64,000 nt of DNA from Pomphorhynchus laevis (GCA_012934845.2 WNNJ02003047.1:45285-109284); one strand, 5' to 3'. Positions 22,629 to 33,567 are shown, counted from the first letter of the stretch. The notes: generated by a model from the sequence alone, not told the origin. Program-made: numbers and translations.

Positions 22629-25600
22629 GTAGTCTCGTAATAAAATGTAAATTACATATTTGATAGCATATTTAACAGTATTTTATATGTTCAATATAAT
22701 ATATTTAGTGTTTTTACAAAAGAACTTAAAGCATTTTTATATAACCTTTGTTGATTTTGCTAAGAATGAAGTGAACTTACGAAATTCCATTTTGGTGTCA
22801 TTTCGACTCAACACAAGAGAATAATCCCCACTACTTGATGGAGAAATAATTGTAAATAGATGTTATTAAATATTATCTTAATGATTCTAAGGCGAGATGA
22901 CGTTTTTATTAACTAAATTTGTTTCCAATATTTCGGTAGCGCACTGGTTCACTTTTTAGGGAAATATTTGTAATTAATTAGATGTAAATTCAGTTAGATC
23001 TTTGAATTTACAACTAATTAAATACAAATGTTAGACCATGTATGTTTTCTCCCTAGAGATATGACATATTATTTGTAATTATTCATTTATTCCCCTTGTC
23101 CTCATGTTACCGCATTTATCCAACTAAACCCAATTTTAACCCCTTAAACTTCCCCATTTGCCCCTTGAATTAGTTCTACCCTTTTAACCCATTTATTTCA
23201 TTTTTGTATTTGTTTAACCCTTTTCACACTATCTAGAGACTCGTTGTTATAAAAACTTATTGAAAAATATAACATATATAATTTTTAAATCGAACATTAA
23301 GGGACAAAGCGAGTTAAAAAGTGTTAATGGGATTAAATGAAGTTAAAGTGTGTAAATGAGGTAAAATGGGGTAAGTATTTATTCTTCTTTAGTATATCCA
23401 AGTATCTAATATTTTTCTAATTATACCCAAGTATAGTTCTAGCGTATTATTGAAATTTTCGTTATTATTAATCTTGTCCATGTTCCACTGTACCATCGAA
23501 ATATTGGAAACAAATTTGGTTAATAAATATGCCTTGTCGTCTTTGCAAAAAGAATACCGCAACAGGCGTGGGTTCTGTTACGGAAGCACTCACAATGACG
23601 ACATAATGACATTGTTGAATGTACTCTTTTTTAAGAGCTTACTACGCTTAACGATCTACAGAAAATACCGCTCACTTATATAATAAGTTTACATATAAAT
23701 ATATATAAATATATATTGTTTTAATTAATCATTTAATTTATCTATAGTTAATGGTATAAATAAAGCATTAGAATCTCCTTGTTTGCCAATCTGTTAAATA
23801 AATATATTCGTTAAAGAAATAATGAATTTTCAATGTTTGACACTTTGACGCGAAATATTAAATACAAAAATTCCAATTTGCATTGATAACAATTCGAAAC
23901 AATCATCTGGATTCTTATTGATCTTAAGTTATTGTTTTAATTGTAGATACGCTCACTCCAGCTTTTAAGTGCATTTAAGTTATGTATATTTGTAAAATAG
24001 GGATAATCGGTCATAAGAAAAATCAACATTCTACAAAGTTTCAGATTCTAAAATTATTACTTTAAATATGAAAGTAATATTTGATTATTACTTAACATAT
24101 TAAACAACTGTTTATCGTTTTTAATAAAAATCTTTTTTAAATTTCTGATAAATGCATTGAAATAAATAATTAATAAAAGCCTACGGATCCTATCTATAAA
24201 GTAATATTGTTTAATGTTATTTTAATAATATTAAAATTATATTATTATCCGCCATGGCCGGTGCCAAGCCCGTGCTGAGAAAGGAGGAGGGTTGGTGATA
24301 GACTTTGTGACAAGCCAGTCGTAAAACAAACCCGTTGCATCAACAGTACGAAATGGTGTCTCAATGAACTTCTCGAATAGGGGACTACGATGGTAGGGCC
24401 GCGTTCTTCGCGCAAACGAACATCAGCCATCAATAATTCCCATTGGGGTGACAGTGAAAAAATCGGACTCCGTAACGAATCGGAACAAACGCTGAAGAAA
24501 AAGAAGAAGATAATATTACAATATATTATAATGAGCCTTTTAGAGAGAGGCTTAGAGGACATTTTTATATGTCTGCATATACAATAACATGCTCCTGTCT
24601 ATCTTGAAAAAATCTCCAGAGCAAGCTTTTCATTATCATGAACAACGATAGTACTCGAAATACGATGAATGAATTCGGAAAATTGAACACAGTGGATTCT
24701 GTTCATTAATATGTGATGTCGCTGGTAGCACAGGAACCGTGCCCAATATATGTTTAAAAACTGTAGCAAAGAAAATTCGGTTAAGCGAAAGTTGGACTAT
24801 GTATCATCTATTACATGGCTAAGTACAAAAATATGTATCTTATTGGTAAGGATGTGTTCAGCCAGTCTGAGAAATCATCGAATAACTAGCCGAGATATTG
24901 AACAGAACATGTGCTAAAGAATTTGAAATGGATTGTTATTTTTAAAAGATTATTTAAAGTTCTAATTAAGGCCCATTTGAGGGAACCTATGTCAATGTAA
25001 TATATGATATAAAAAATTAAATCTTTTTTAATAAATAATAAAAAATATAAAATAATTATATTAAATAATATAAAATTTTTATAAAAATTATTATTATTAT
25101 TTTATCACCACCCATCAATGTACGCGCCGATTTGCGGGTAACCTTTACAAGGTTACCCGCAAATACAAGGTTTGGGCGATATTAAAATATGAGGAACGCA
25201 AAGTTGCCGCAATGGAGACAAAGATTCTCTGATGGGCAGCAGGAAAAACTCTCAAAGATCATGTCCGGAACGACGAAATCAGGGATCGTTTTGGCGTAGT
25301 GCCAATAATAGATAAACTTCGCGAAAAACGACTACAATGGTACGGCCACATTATCCGCGCAAGCGAACACCAACCATCAAATAGGTTCGTCGCCGTGACA
25401 GTGGATGGAAAGCGTCCGATAGGAAGGCCGAAATTGCGATGCCTGGACGTCATACGTCATGATTTGATAAGTGTTGGACTAGAAACCAAAGACGCATAAA
25501 TAGAACCAAGTGGAGGCAACTTTTAAAAGCAGCGGACCCCGTACCTACAGGGAAAGACGCTAAAGAAAAAGAAGAAGAATATGTTTTAATATGTTCAAAG

Positions 25601-28600
25601 AATCGCTTCGAACATAAATTTCCTTAACAAACTGTTGCTAAAATTGTAATTATTATTGCCTATTACAGCTTAATCAACCTCAGCAAGAACTTAATTAATA
25701 ATATAAAAATAATGTTTTGATAATAAAATTATAAAATTAAAGCATTTGCATCATTACAAATTCAGTCGTTTATTCAAACTAACAGCTTATCATATTCAAC
25801 AAAATCGTCAGTAACTACGTCAGTAATTAAAGCATTCTGTGAAATTGTTGCAATTTTTATAGTAACATGATGGCATCTATTCGCAGGATGAGTCATACTT
25901 TTAATCGAATTGTGCTAAAAATTAAGTTATGTTATTTAATTTAACTTTTAATTAACACCACAATCGGAAAATTGAACACAGTGGATTCTGTTCATTAATA
26001 TGTGCTGTCGTTGGTGCCACAGGAACCGTGCCCAATGTATGTTTAAAAACTGTAGCAAAGAAAATTCGGTTAAGCGAAAGTTGGACTATGTATCATCTAT
26101 TACATGGCTACGTGTAAGGATGATTACCATCCCTATTGGCAAGGATGTGTTCAGCCAGTCTGAAAATCATCGAATAAGTAGCCGAGATATTGAACAGAAC
26201 ATGTGCTAAAGAATTTGAAATTGTTTGTTATTTTTAAAAGATTATTTAAAGTTCTAATTAAGGCCCATTTGAGGGAACCTATGTCAATGTAATATATGAT
26301 ATAAAAAATTAATTTAAAAAATATATTATAAAAATATAATATTATTACATTATATTAACATTAAAATTTATTATTTGCTATCTAAATTAAAATATAGCTA
26401 ATACTTGTTTTTCGACCTTTATTTCGTTCATTGATAGCTAGCTCTTAGAGAAAAATGTAATTTCAGCAGCTAAATATCTATTAAAAATACTTTCTCGCGT
26501 TACAACTCATACGATCGACGGTAATTTCTAACTTTGATAATATGTTACTATTGTTCTGCAAATAGTATCTTCGATTGTTGTTTATTGAAAATTACCAAGA
26601 CAGATTTTATAAAATTTTATATGTTATATTATCCGGTATAATTTGATGACAAGCGGCATATACTTTAATGTGAAAATTAACTAAAACCATAATTTTCCTA
26701 TTTGCCGTGCATTTAATAGATTTCTTAGGAATGCTAAAAGTTTAATTGAATATTAACTGGATTGCTTATTGAATATTTAAACAGTATTTCTTCTTTTGTT
26801 TTTACCAGAAGGTCGCTGAGCCGCTTTTGAAGATAAACACGAACCCTACTTCTTTTGCTGCTTACACTATTCGTAACGGCATATTTATTGTTTCAGTAAC
26901 AAACCAGGATGGTAATGTTTTTATTTATTGATTTTTCATTAGTTAGACAATTGTTACAGTTCCGCCCTCCATCCTTATTGAGTTCCTTGACCGTTTTCAC
27001 AAAATTCTAGTTAGTTATTTGCATAATTTCAACGTTGATTCTATTAGTGCTAATACAGTTATAATCTATGAGGTAAGTAAGCTAGAAGATTTCACTCTTT
27101 AACTTATTTAACTTATAGTTATTATCTGAAATGATTGATGATGGTAGCATTTTGATGACAAATTTTCACGTTCTAAGAGATCTTATTCGACCTACAAGCA
27201 TAGTCAATCGTGTTACTGACCTTGTTACAAATGCAACAAAGTATTTATTAAGATTTATGCTTTTTTAATTTAAATATGAACAAAGTCTCGAATATAAATT
27301 TTATTTACTTCAAAGTGAAATACTGACCTAATGATTTGTTGAAATGAAATTCAACAAGACTATTTCATGCATTGAAATAGTCTTGTTGGTAGTCGCTTGA
27401 ATTTCATTTTGTTGAGATATTTTCGGACCTCTTCGACATGCTGTCCAGTGCATCATTTGACATCATGCTGTCCAATGCATCATTTCAATCTAATAGAGGA
27501 CCACCATGTTTATCGTAAATATAGTGCATGCTGAGGGACAAAACAACGATGATACAGGGACGTCTACTGATGAGTCCCGCCCTGTGGAGTTGTCTGGACA
27601 TCATGTTTTCTGTCGTAATGCGACCTGATAGCTGAAGCTATTATGTAGCCAGCTAAAATACAAGTTAGTCGAAATGTTTTTAAAACATTTTTATACTAAA
27701 AATAATATACCAAATAAATTTATTTTAAATTTCAATTTTTAATTTTAACTCGATATAAATATAAATGGTACAAAATCTTATATAATTATTTATTATTTAT
27801 CTTTATTTTTTAATTAATTACCTGAGGGCCGAAACTTGATAAGATAGCTGTTCTTCCTGATAACATATAATCCTTATTCTGATACATCGCCTGTCATTTA
27901 TTAGTCAATTCATCGAATTTCTTTTTATTTTAAATTTCAATTTTAAAATAAATTTAATCAGTTTTTAATCTTTATTTATATTAAGTATAAAATATGCAGA
28001 TTCAGTTATTTGATCTGATTTGTTCTACTAACAAGTTATTATAGATCTGTGGACTTTGTATTCCCGATATTATAACCTCTGTCAGAATTAACAAATTTTA
28101 ACAAATTTTATTCAATAAGCGAACAAATTTATCCGTTAGCATTATTCCTAACAAAACCAATATTAATAATAAAGAAGGTGTATATCTAGATATGAACATT
28201 AAATTAACATTAACTAAAACTACTATTTATTTATATCGTAAAGATGGCATATTTAAATTTACAAGAAACAGTTTTGCATGAGCATTCATGCTACTTTAAT
28301 AGATACATATTTTAAACTAGGTTACTATAAAAATAACATCACAAGCAGAAAATAGTAAAATATATAAATCAAGACAATAATATAAAGAATAAATTTAAAC
28401 TCTTAAGTGGCAAATTTTTATGGATGGATAATAAATAATTTACTTTGTATTAGAATAGGATACTAGATAGTTTTATCAGAGGAAATACGCCATAGCATGG
28501 ATTTGACTTATTTATGGATCAAAACCTGATTACATAGCAGTTCCTCTTGATGACATCTAATCCTTATTCTGATACATATATTCTGATTATTATTAGTTAA

Positions 28601-31600
28601 TTCATAACAATTGACTTTTATTTTAAATTTCAATTTTCAATTTTAACTTTATCTAAATATAAATTCTATAAAATCATTTATAATTAGTTATTATTTATCT
28701 TTATTTTTAAAATATTTATAAAATACGTGGACTCAGTTATCTTTACTTAGATATTAGTATTCTTTTAAACGATATCTGATCTTTTGTATCGCATAGTGCA
28801 ACTGTATTATTAAAAAATTCAGATTACATGATATATTAATTGTTCTAAAATTTTAAATATTTTATTGTAGATTGAAATTAATTATAATCAACTTTATTTT
28901 AACTTCAATTTTATATATCAACTTTATATAATCAACTTTAATTTTAATAACATTAATCGTTGATATATAAGCGTTTATATAAGAAATTTATATTTTTATT
29001 TAAATATCTTTATATTTTTTATTTAAGCATTTTTTATTTCATCATTTCACATTTTCATTATGTGAAATACAATAGGTCTGTTTTGTATTATTTTCAATTG
29101 TATGGAAATAGTATCTAAATGCAAAATATATTCAGTGAAATATTATATGTTTAATGCTCGATCGTAGGGTTTGTAAAAAACAATGCGAGATACGGATAAT
29201 TCGAGTTTACCGGTTTATAAAAGATGCATTTAATGGTCGTCAAAATATTAACATCTGCATTATCAACTAAAGCGAATGCGAATACATTTACAAAATGCTG
29301 TATCCCAGTACTTAGAGAAACTCTTTCACCAACAGTATTCATTGCATTGTTAAAATTCCATGAATAGTGTCCAGCTCATCGACGTAATTGAGCATATTCG
29401 GAACTTAGTCTATATTTCAAAATATAGACGTCATACCTCTACAAATGCATCATCTGCTCTAATCTTAGTTTCTTAAAATTTTATTAAATCTTGTAATCTT
29501 TAACATAAAAGTTTGATTTCCTGAAGATGATAGTAAAAAAGGGTATATTGTTACGTGTCAAATGTGTGCCGGCGCACGCTTACATGAATATGATTCCAGG
29601 CGAGTGGGTGGTGACAAGGAAGGATCAAAGCTCGTAGTTGCTGGAGTACGGATGAATAACGGGAACACAGCAATAGAGAAGTGGGGCAAGTGTCGTCTAA
29701 GAAAGGAAGGTTGATGAACGATAGGAAGCCGACAGCGATTAAACGAAAAGTTACCTGAAGAAGGCGAAGTTTGATGCGGATGTGGATGGTGGGCCAAGAG
29801 AGTTGGACAAGATATGTAAATGTGTAGTCGAAGCGACAGATACGGAGGAGTACACGAACGGCGGAGTTGATGTTGCGTTGTGGGGTTGGGATGATGGATT
29901 TTGGAGGATTGACGAAAAGACCGAGGCAGTAATCGCCTTTAGCGAAGAGAAGCATGAAAGAAGAGACATAAAAAAGGAAAGTCGATAAAGGGGCGGATAC
30001 GGCGGATGCCACGGATAATTAAGTTAGACGAGCGGACCTTGTCACAAACGAATGGTTTAAAGAAAAAGTGATCATTGAAATGGAAGCCTAAAAAAGTGAG
30101 ATTGTGGACTATGGGAATGATTAATGAGGCAAAATATACAGGGGGGGGGTAGGAAATTTTTGAAATAAAACTTTTCAACTTCCCTTTTTGTTTCCTGAAT
30201 ATTTTCAAAAACTTAAATTTTAAGTTTTTGAGTAGGAAATTTTAACTCTGATTAAATTTTTAATTTGTATATAAAATAATTGAATATTTACGAATTGTAA
30301 TAAAATAGTGTTGCATCACTTTATATTTCTTCAGCAGATCGGATATTTCTCCATAAATCGCTTTAATTATTTTGAACTTCTTCGAAGGGTAGCGAAAATT
30401 CATCACTCGTATTTCGAATTAAATTTTTTAAATTCAAAAATATTCAAATCTATTGCAGATAATTCGTATATAAATTACAAAAATAATTCGTATATAAATT
30501 ACATAAAAAATTACATAAAAATCCAATATGGTTAATATGTAGTGCGGTTAAATGTACATTAAAACCGCTTTCGGTTTATATGAATAAAATACTTAAAGTA
30601 ATTAAAGCACACTTCAAAAAATATTGTAGGATAATCGAAATTAATACTGGTATAAAACACTATTTCAGTATTAATTCTACAATAGAATTTTTAGAACAGA
30701 TAAAAGGAATAAATTTTCAAAATATAAATACATACGATTTTAGTACGCTTTATACAAACCTAGATTTAGTAGATATTAAAGAAGCGTTAGTAAAATTAAT
30801 TAATCTTATATTCGGAAAAATATATACATATATATGTTATAATTATTATAACGCCTATCGGACAAAAATTAAACCATCAAATAAATTTAAATATATAGAC
30901 AAAATTGAATTAATAGAATCCTTAAATATTTTGATAAATTTAAATTATTTAAAAGTAGGGACATCATTTAGACAAGTAAAATGTGTTCCAATTGGTGGTA
31001 ATAGTAGCCCAATTATAGCTGACTTGTATTTAAGCTTTATAGAATATGAATTTGTTCATAACTGTAAAAACTAAATCTAAATTATATAAATATATGAAAT
31101 ATATGTTTTGATACATTGATGATACATGTGTATTTAATTCTAATGATTTTTATTCAATTAGTGAACAAATTTATCCAGAAAGCCTTATTCTTAACAAAAC
31201 CAATATTAATGATAAAGAAGGTGTATATCTAAATATGAACATTAAATTAACATTAACTAAAATTACTATTAATTTATATTGTAAAGATAACATTTAAATT
31301 TACAAGAAACAGTTTTGCATGAGCATTCATGCTACTTTAATAGATACATATTTTAAACTAGGTTACTATAAAAATAACATCACAAGCAGAAAATAGTAAA
31401 ATATATAAATCAAGACAATAATATAAAGAATAAATTTAAACTCTTAAGTGCCAAATTTTTATGGATGGATAATAAATAATATGCTTTGTATTAGAATAAG
31501 ATACTAGATAGTTATTTCAGAGGAAATACATCATTAGCATGTAATTGGCCCCGCTGCTATGTTGGGTAGAGGAGTTAGGGGCCGAAACCTGATAGCATAG

Positions 31601-32515
31601 CAGTTCCTCCTGATGACCTCTAATTCTTATTCTGATACAACGTCTGTTATTTATTAATCAATTCACACAAATGACGTTTATTTTAAATTTTATTTTTTTA
31701 ACTTGATATAAATTATAAAAAATCTTATAACAATTATTTAATTTATTATTTAATTATTAAATTTTGATTTAGCATTATTATGTTTTGTTTATTTTATAAT
31801 TACATTAAATACGTAGACTCAGTTAGCTGATTTAATAATTCGTGTTTTCATTTTTTCTGTGTGATTCAACCTTAATTTATAAGTTTATCAAATCGTTTTT
31901 AATCTTTAATTTTTTATTAAAGTATATTAACTGATGTCACTGCAGAGCAGTTGACGAGCGATCGTCCTTGGAGAAAAGACGGCATTGTACACAGTAAAAA
32001 TGAAATGTATTTTGATATAGTGGAAGTTATAGATGCTATATTGAGCAAAGACTTACGACCGATTTTTACCAATATAAATGGATCTGTAAGTGATTTCAGG
32101 CACAAAGTCAGTTAGCATTTGATAAATGATTTTTATTATAGATAATCGCCAACTTGAGACTGTCTGGTACCCCTTCGGTATCGGTGACATGCACAAACAT
32201 GAGAAACTTACCTTACGTTAGTGTTCACCCATGTGTAAAACTAAAACGACTAGAGGTAATTTCGTTTTTATGAAAGTCGATTTTAAATTAATTTTAGAAA
32301 GATCGATTGCTTTCGTTCATTCCGCCAAACGGTAAATTTGAATTACTTAACTATATGTGCCAGGCAAATACAGTGAATCAAAGGTAAAAGGTGTTAGTTA
32401 ATTTATTTGCTCACACAAAATGTGTCACATATTCAGTGCCATACCGGTTAACGTAAAGTATTTAATTCACTCAAATGAGTTTGAAGTATCAATCTCCTCA
32501 AAATTAAAAAAACCT
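22477..32515 (+). CDS. AP3M: AP-3 adaptor complex mu subunit, nine exons (C-terminus not found)
   Basis: Cargo-binding medium subunit of the AP-3 coat, which sorts proteins from endosomes/TGN to lysosome-related organelles. Exons inferred from GT..AG sites with consistent phase: 22477-22511, 22553-22628, 26809-26911, 26960-27072, 27119-27240, 31923-32085, 32142-32255, 32298-32383, 32437-32515 (297 codons). The N-terminal longin part begins MIHSLFLFYDKG..FEKHW and includes VPPSILIEFLDRF and LLSEMIDDG. The mu-homology domain has RPWRKDGIVHSKNEMYFDIV, LRLSGTPSVSV, SVHPCVKLKRLE, LLSFIPPNGKFELL and AIPVNVKYLI. Each aligns in order with vertebrate AP3M1 (about 418 aa), better than with AP-1 or AP-2 mu. 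Introns are 41, 48, 46, 56, 42 and 53 nt except two of 4180 and 4682 nt filled by retroelements. The last 120 or so residues are missing or unrecognised; a possible tenth exon is at 33041-33115. Confidence 0.88.
24245..24515 (+). mobile_element. Internally deleted RTE-type LINE derivative
   Basis: Begins CGCCATGGCCGGTGCCAAGC, the sequence shared with 5221, and runs to about 24375. There it switches to sequence matching the RTE 3' coding end at 25330-25420 (ACGATGGTAGGGCCGCGTTC against ACAATGGTACGGCCACATTA). It ends GCTGAAGAAAAAGAAGAAG, like the tail at 25560. A 5' end joined to a 3' end with the middle missing suggests a non-autonomous derivative. Confidence 0.55.
24676..25020 (+). repeat. 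345-bp module, copy 1 (LINE C-terminal fragment)
   Basis: Nearly identical to 25966-26312 in the same orientation, differing mainly by a small indel around 24820. One frame reads CAVVGATGTVPN then LKTVAKKIRLSESW, resembling the VVxGATGxVxK...L tail of many LINE ORF2 proteins. It ends with GGCCCATTTGAGGGAACC, which also occurs inverted at 50410. Confidence 0.6.
25131..25163. repeat. Perfect 15-bp stem hairpin
   Basis: TTTGCGGGTAACCTT, three bases TAC, then AAGGTTACCCGCAAA. It is GC-rich compared with its surroundings and sits just 5' of the RTE fragment. Confidence 0.9.
25195..25575 (+). mobile_element. RTE-clade LINE, 3' end of ORF2
   Basis: The frame 25205-25497 gives ETKILWWAAGKTLKDHVRND, EIRDRFGVVPIIDKLREKRL, QWYGHIIRASEHQPSNRF and GKRPIGRPKLRCLDVIRHDL. 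These are hallmark C-terminal motifs of RTE/BovB-like ORF2 (T..DR.RN..IR...GV..I..K.R..RLRWYGH..R....GRRPRGRP..RW.D). A TAA interrupts the frame, then NRTKWRQLLKAADPV continues. The tail is rich in AAAGAAGA. Confidence 0.85.
25966..26312 (+). repeat. 345-bp module, copy 2
   Basis: Second copy of the 24676-25020 repeat. One frame is open for 69 aa (26000-26209) but shows no known domain; the AVVGATGTVPN reading is in another frame. Confidence 0.6.
26809..27240 (+). CDS. AP3M: AP3M exons 3-5
   Basis: Exons 26809-26911, 26960-27072 and 27119-27240 with introns of 48 and 46 nt. They encode the second half of the longin domain, KVAEPLLKINTNP through VNRVTDLVTNAT. The last donor is AA|GTATTT, in phase 2, which is completed by T at 31923. 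Confidence 0.9.
27345..27407. repeat. Nested hairpins
   Basis: A 16-bp perfect stem CAACAAGACTATTTCA / TGAAATAGTCTTGTTG (27352-27367 with 27373-27388). It overlaps an outer 10-bp pair TGAAATTCAA / TTGAATTTCA (27345-27354 with 27398-27407). The two pairings partly compete. Confidence 0.85.
27437..27492 (+). repeat. Short direct repeat TGCTGTCCARTGCATCATTT
   Basis: Two copies, at about 27439 and 27467, one base different. They lie between the nested hairpins and the hammerhead-like motif. Confidence 0.75.
27555..27612 (+). ncRNA. Possible degenerate hammerhead-like ribozyme
   Basis: CTACTGATGAGTCCC matches the 5' core half of type I hammerheads found in PLEs and satellite RNAs. GACGTCTA just before it pairs with TGGACATC after a downstream GTC (7 of 8 positions, one wobble), which would form stem I around the cleavage site. 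The usual GAAA after stem II is not present, so the motif is dead or coincidental. Confidence 0.3.
27690..28745 (+). mobile_element. PLE-B copy 2 with direct terminal repeats
   Basis: Left terminus at about 27690-28010, with GGGCCGAAACTTGATA, TTATTCTGATACATCG and ATATGCAGATTCAGTTA. A short body then covers the post-RT segment (SEQIYPLALFLTKPI-like frame, 28100-28330). The right terminus ends AATACGTGGACTCAGTTAT at about 28740. The arrangement corresponds to the direct pseudo-LTRs known for Penelope-like elements. Strongly 5' truncated and decayed. Confidence 0.65.
28760..29530. other. AT-rich intronic spacer with an unidentified antisense frame
   Basis: A minus-strand frame at 29342-29151 (MNTVGERVSLSTGIQHFVNV...) looks compositionally like protein but matches no family I know and has no clear splice sites. 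The rest is AT-rich. Confidence 0.25.
29545..30215 (-). mobile_element. 3' fragment of the L2-like LINE family
   Basis: Minus-strand frames include SLIIPIVHNLTFLGFHFND and NLIIRGIRRIRPFIDFP, parallel to STILPIVDNLVFLGLHFDN and LRRIRRLIDFPSCM of the 8490-12650 element. The C-terminal segment follows in 30012-29551. It is 5' truncated and broken, and lies antisense in AP3M intron 5. Confidence 0.75.
30300..31830 (+). mobile_element. PLE-B copy 3
   Basis: The main open frame 30580-31074 (164 aa) starts MNKILKVIKAHFKKYCRIIE. It carries NINTYDFSTLYTNLDLVDIK (RT motif A) and CVPIGGNSSPIIADLYLSF (motif B, xPxGxxxSPxxAxLYL). The next frame has RYIDDTCVFN-like sequence at about 31110 (YIDD catalytic box). 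The post-RT part and a terminus with GGGGCCGAAACCTGATAGCA and TACGTAGACTCAGTTAGCTG (31575-31825) follow. No GIY-YIG domain is seen. It is the best-preserved RT of this family in the window but is not intact. Confidence 0.78.
31923..32515 (+). CDS. AP3M: AP3M exons 6-9
   Basis: Exons 31923-32085, 32142-32255, 32298-32383 and 32437-32515 with introns of 56, 42 and 53 nt (GTAAGT, GTAATT, GTAAAA donors; TATAG, TTTAG, TTCAG acceptors). They encode the first part of the mu-homology domain, ending SISSKLKKP before a GTAAGC donor. Confidence 0.92.
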
Positions 32516-33560
32516 GTAAGCACCGCTTTAATAACGCTTTGCTAATTGATTTCATTTTACAATTTTATAACGTTCACTTGACATATCGACCTCCATTAGG
32601 TCGTTGACTCGAGGCAAATCAGTCCGAATCTATTTCATCAATTCATAGTTACATAACTCATCAGTAATTTGTCAAAAATAAAAATATTGTGAAAATAGAT
32701 TATGTAGTTTTTGAAAAAAGTGTTTTTTTACACATAATGTTAAACTCTACGTAGAACTTTAGATACAACGGCTATTTCAGTGGCTAATCAGAAACGTAAG
32801 TAGAAAATACTTCTTTTAGATAAGGAAATCGAAATAAAAATGAGAACATATTTTCATCTTTAACGTGTACTTCCTGAATATCTTTTGGCAGTTGATTTTG
32901 CCTGTAACTTGTTCACGTCCGCTCAACCATATCCATTTCAACATGTAACAATAGCTAAGTAACTAAGCTCCCCATAGTAACTAGGCTTATCATGTAACTC
33001 ACAATCACTAATTGTTTCTAATATGTGGCTAATAGGTAAGCTGCATTTCTTGCTGCCTCTTGTAATCATTTCTTCCATTACCCAAATGAGCGACGGTAGC
33101 GTAGAATACCATTCGGTAAAAAACTTTATTTCATAATTTGTACTAGGGAAAGAAAATCAATAAGTAATTTGAGTTTACCTTAACGACTTAACTCTTGTTT
33201 AACGTTTTTATAAAATCTAGATTATTGGGATTATTTCAGCTTTTAATAATCAGCTTTTGTATTTCAGCTTTTGTACTATATCTGAATATCGAATATCTGA
33301 AAACTAGGAAGCAAGTTTTCAGATACAAATTTTATCTAGGAAAATTTTAAACTAGGAAGCTATATTTGGAAAAAACATTTTTTATGGTTGTAAACTTAAT
33401 TCTATAATTTTATTTGGCAGAAATTTTTATTGCAGTCGTTGCTTGCTTTCTCACAGCATCCATTATATGATACATTATTATTATATATATCCTCGTGCGT
33501 AGTTTGGTAGTTTGAAGTGTTACACTGTGCCTCCAGGAGTCAATATGCTTGTTTTATAAT
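32516..33560. other. Region expected to hold the AP3M 3' end, mostly unresolved
   Basis: Apart from the candidate exon at 33041-33115, no segment matches the expected C-terminal motifs of mu subunits (W.VG near residue 330, YKGVK.IT.AG near the end). AT-rich; no mobile element was recognised. Confidence 0.4.
33041..33115 (+). CDS. AP3M: Possible tenth AP3M exon
   Basis: Phase-0 segment after GGTAAG and before TCG|GTAAAA encoding LHFLLPLVIISSITQ and MSDGSVEYHS. Position by position it recalls the HMPKVVLNMNLTPTQGSYTF part of vertebrate AP3M1, with Pro, Val and Gly-Ser conserved. The acceptor is weak, and 5-6 residues expected before it are missing. It could be a real diverged exon or chance. 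Confidence 0.3.
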
Positions 33561-33567
33561 CGTTGAA

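Larger units (their letters stand above)
22629..26808 (+). other. AP3M intron 2, expanded by LINE-derived repeats
   Basis: 4180-nt intron between GAG|GTAGTC and TACCAG|AAG. It contains an internally deleted RTE derivative (24245-24515), an RTE 3' fragment (25195-25575), two copies of a 345-bp module (24676-25020, 25966-26312) and a hairpin (25131-25163). 22629-24240 and 26315-26808 are AT-rich and otherwise featureless. Confidence 0.8.
27241..31922 (+). other. AP3M intron 5, expanded by retroelements
   Basis: 4682-nt intron between ACAAA|GTATTT and TTAAAG|TATA. It contains a hairpin-rich segment (27345-27620), two PLE-B copies (27690-28745, 30300-31830) and an antisense L2-like LINE fragment (29545-30215). 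The sequence at 28760-29530 is AT-rich and holds one unidentified antisense 63-aa frame (29151-29342). Confidence 0.8.

Noticed and set aside
27690-28745. LTR retrotransposon, because of direct terminal repeats
   Set aside because: No gag, protease, integrase or primer-binding site is seen. The terminal sequence matches the ends of Penelope-like copies in the window, where direct pseudo-LTRs are normal.
32781-32795. Micro-exon of AP3M between TTTCAG and GTAAGT
   Set aside because: It would add only five residues (15 nt) with no match to the family. Splice-like words alone are too weak.
33146-33200. Extension of the candidate AP3M exon into FVLGK-like sequence
   Set aside because: It needs reading through a stop and gives only a loose resemblance to the W.VGK segment.
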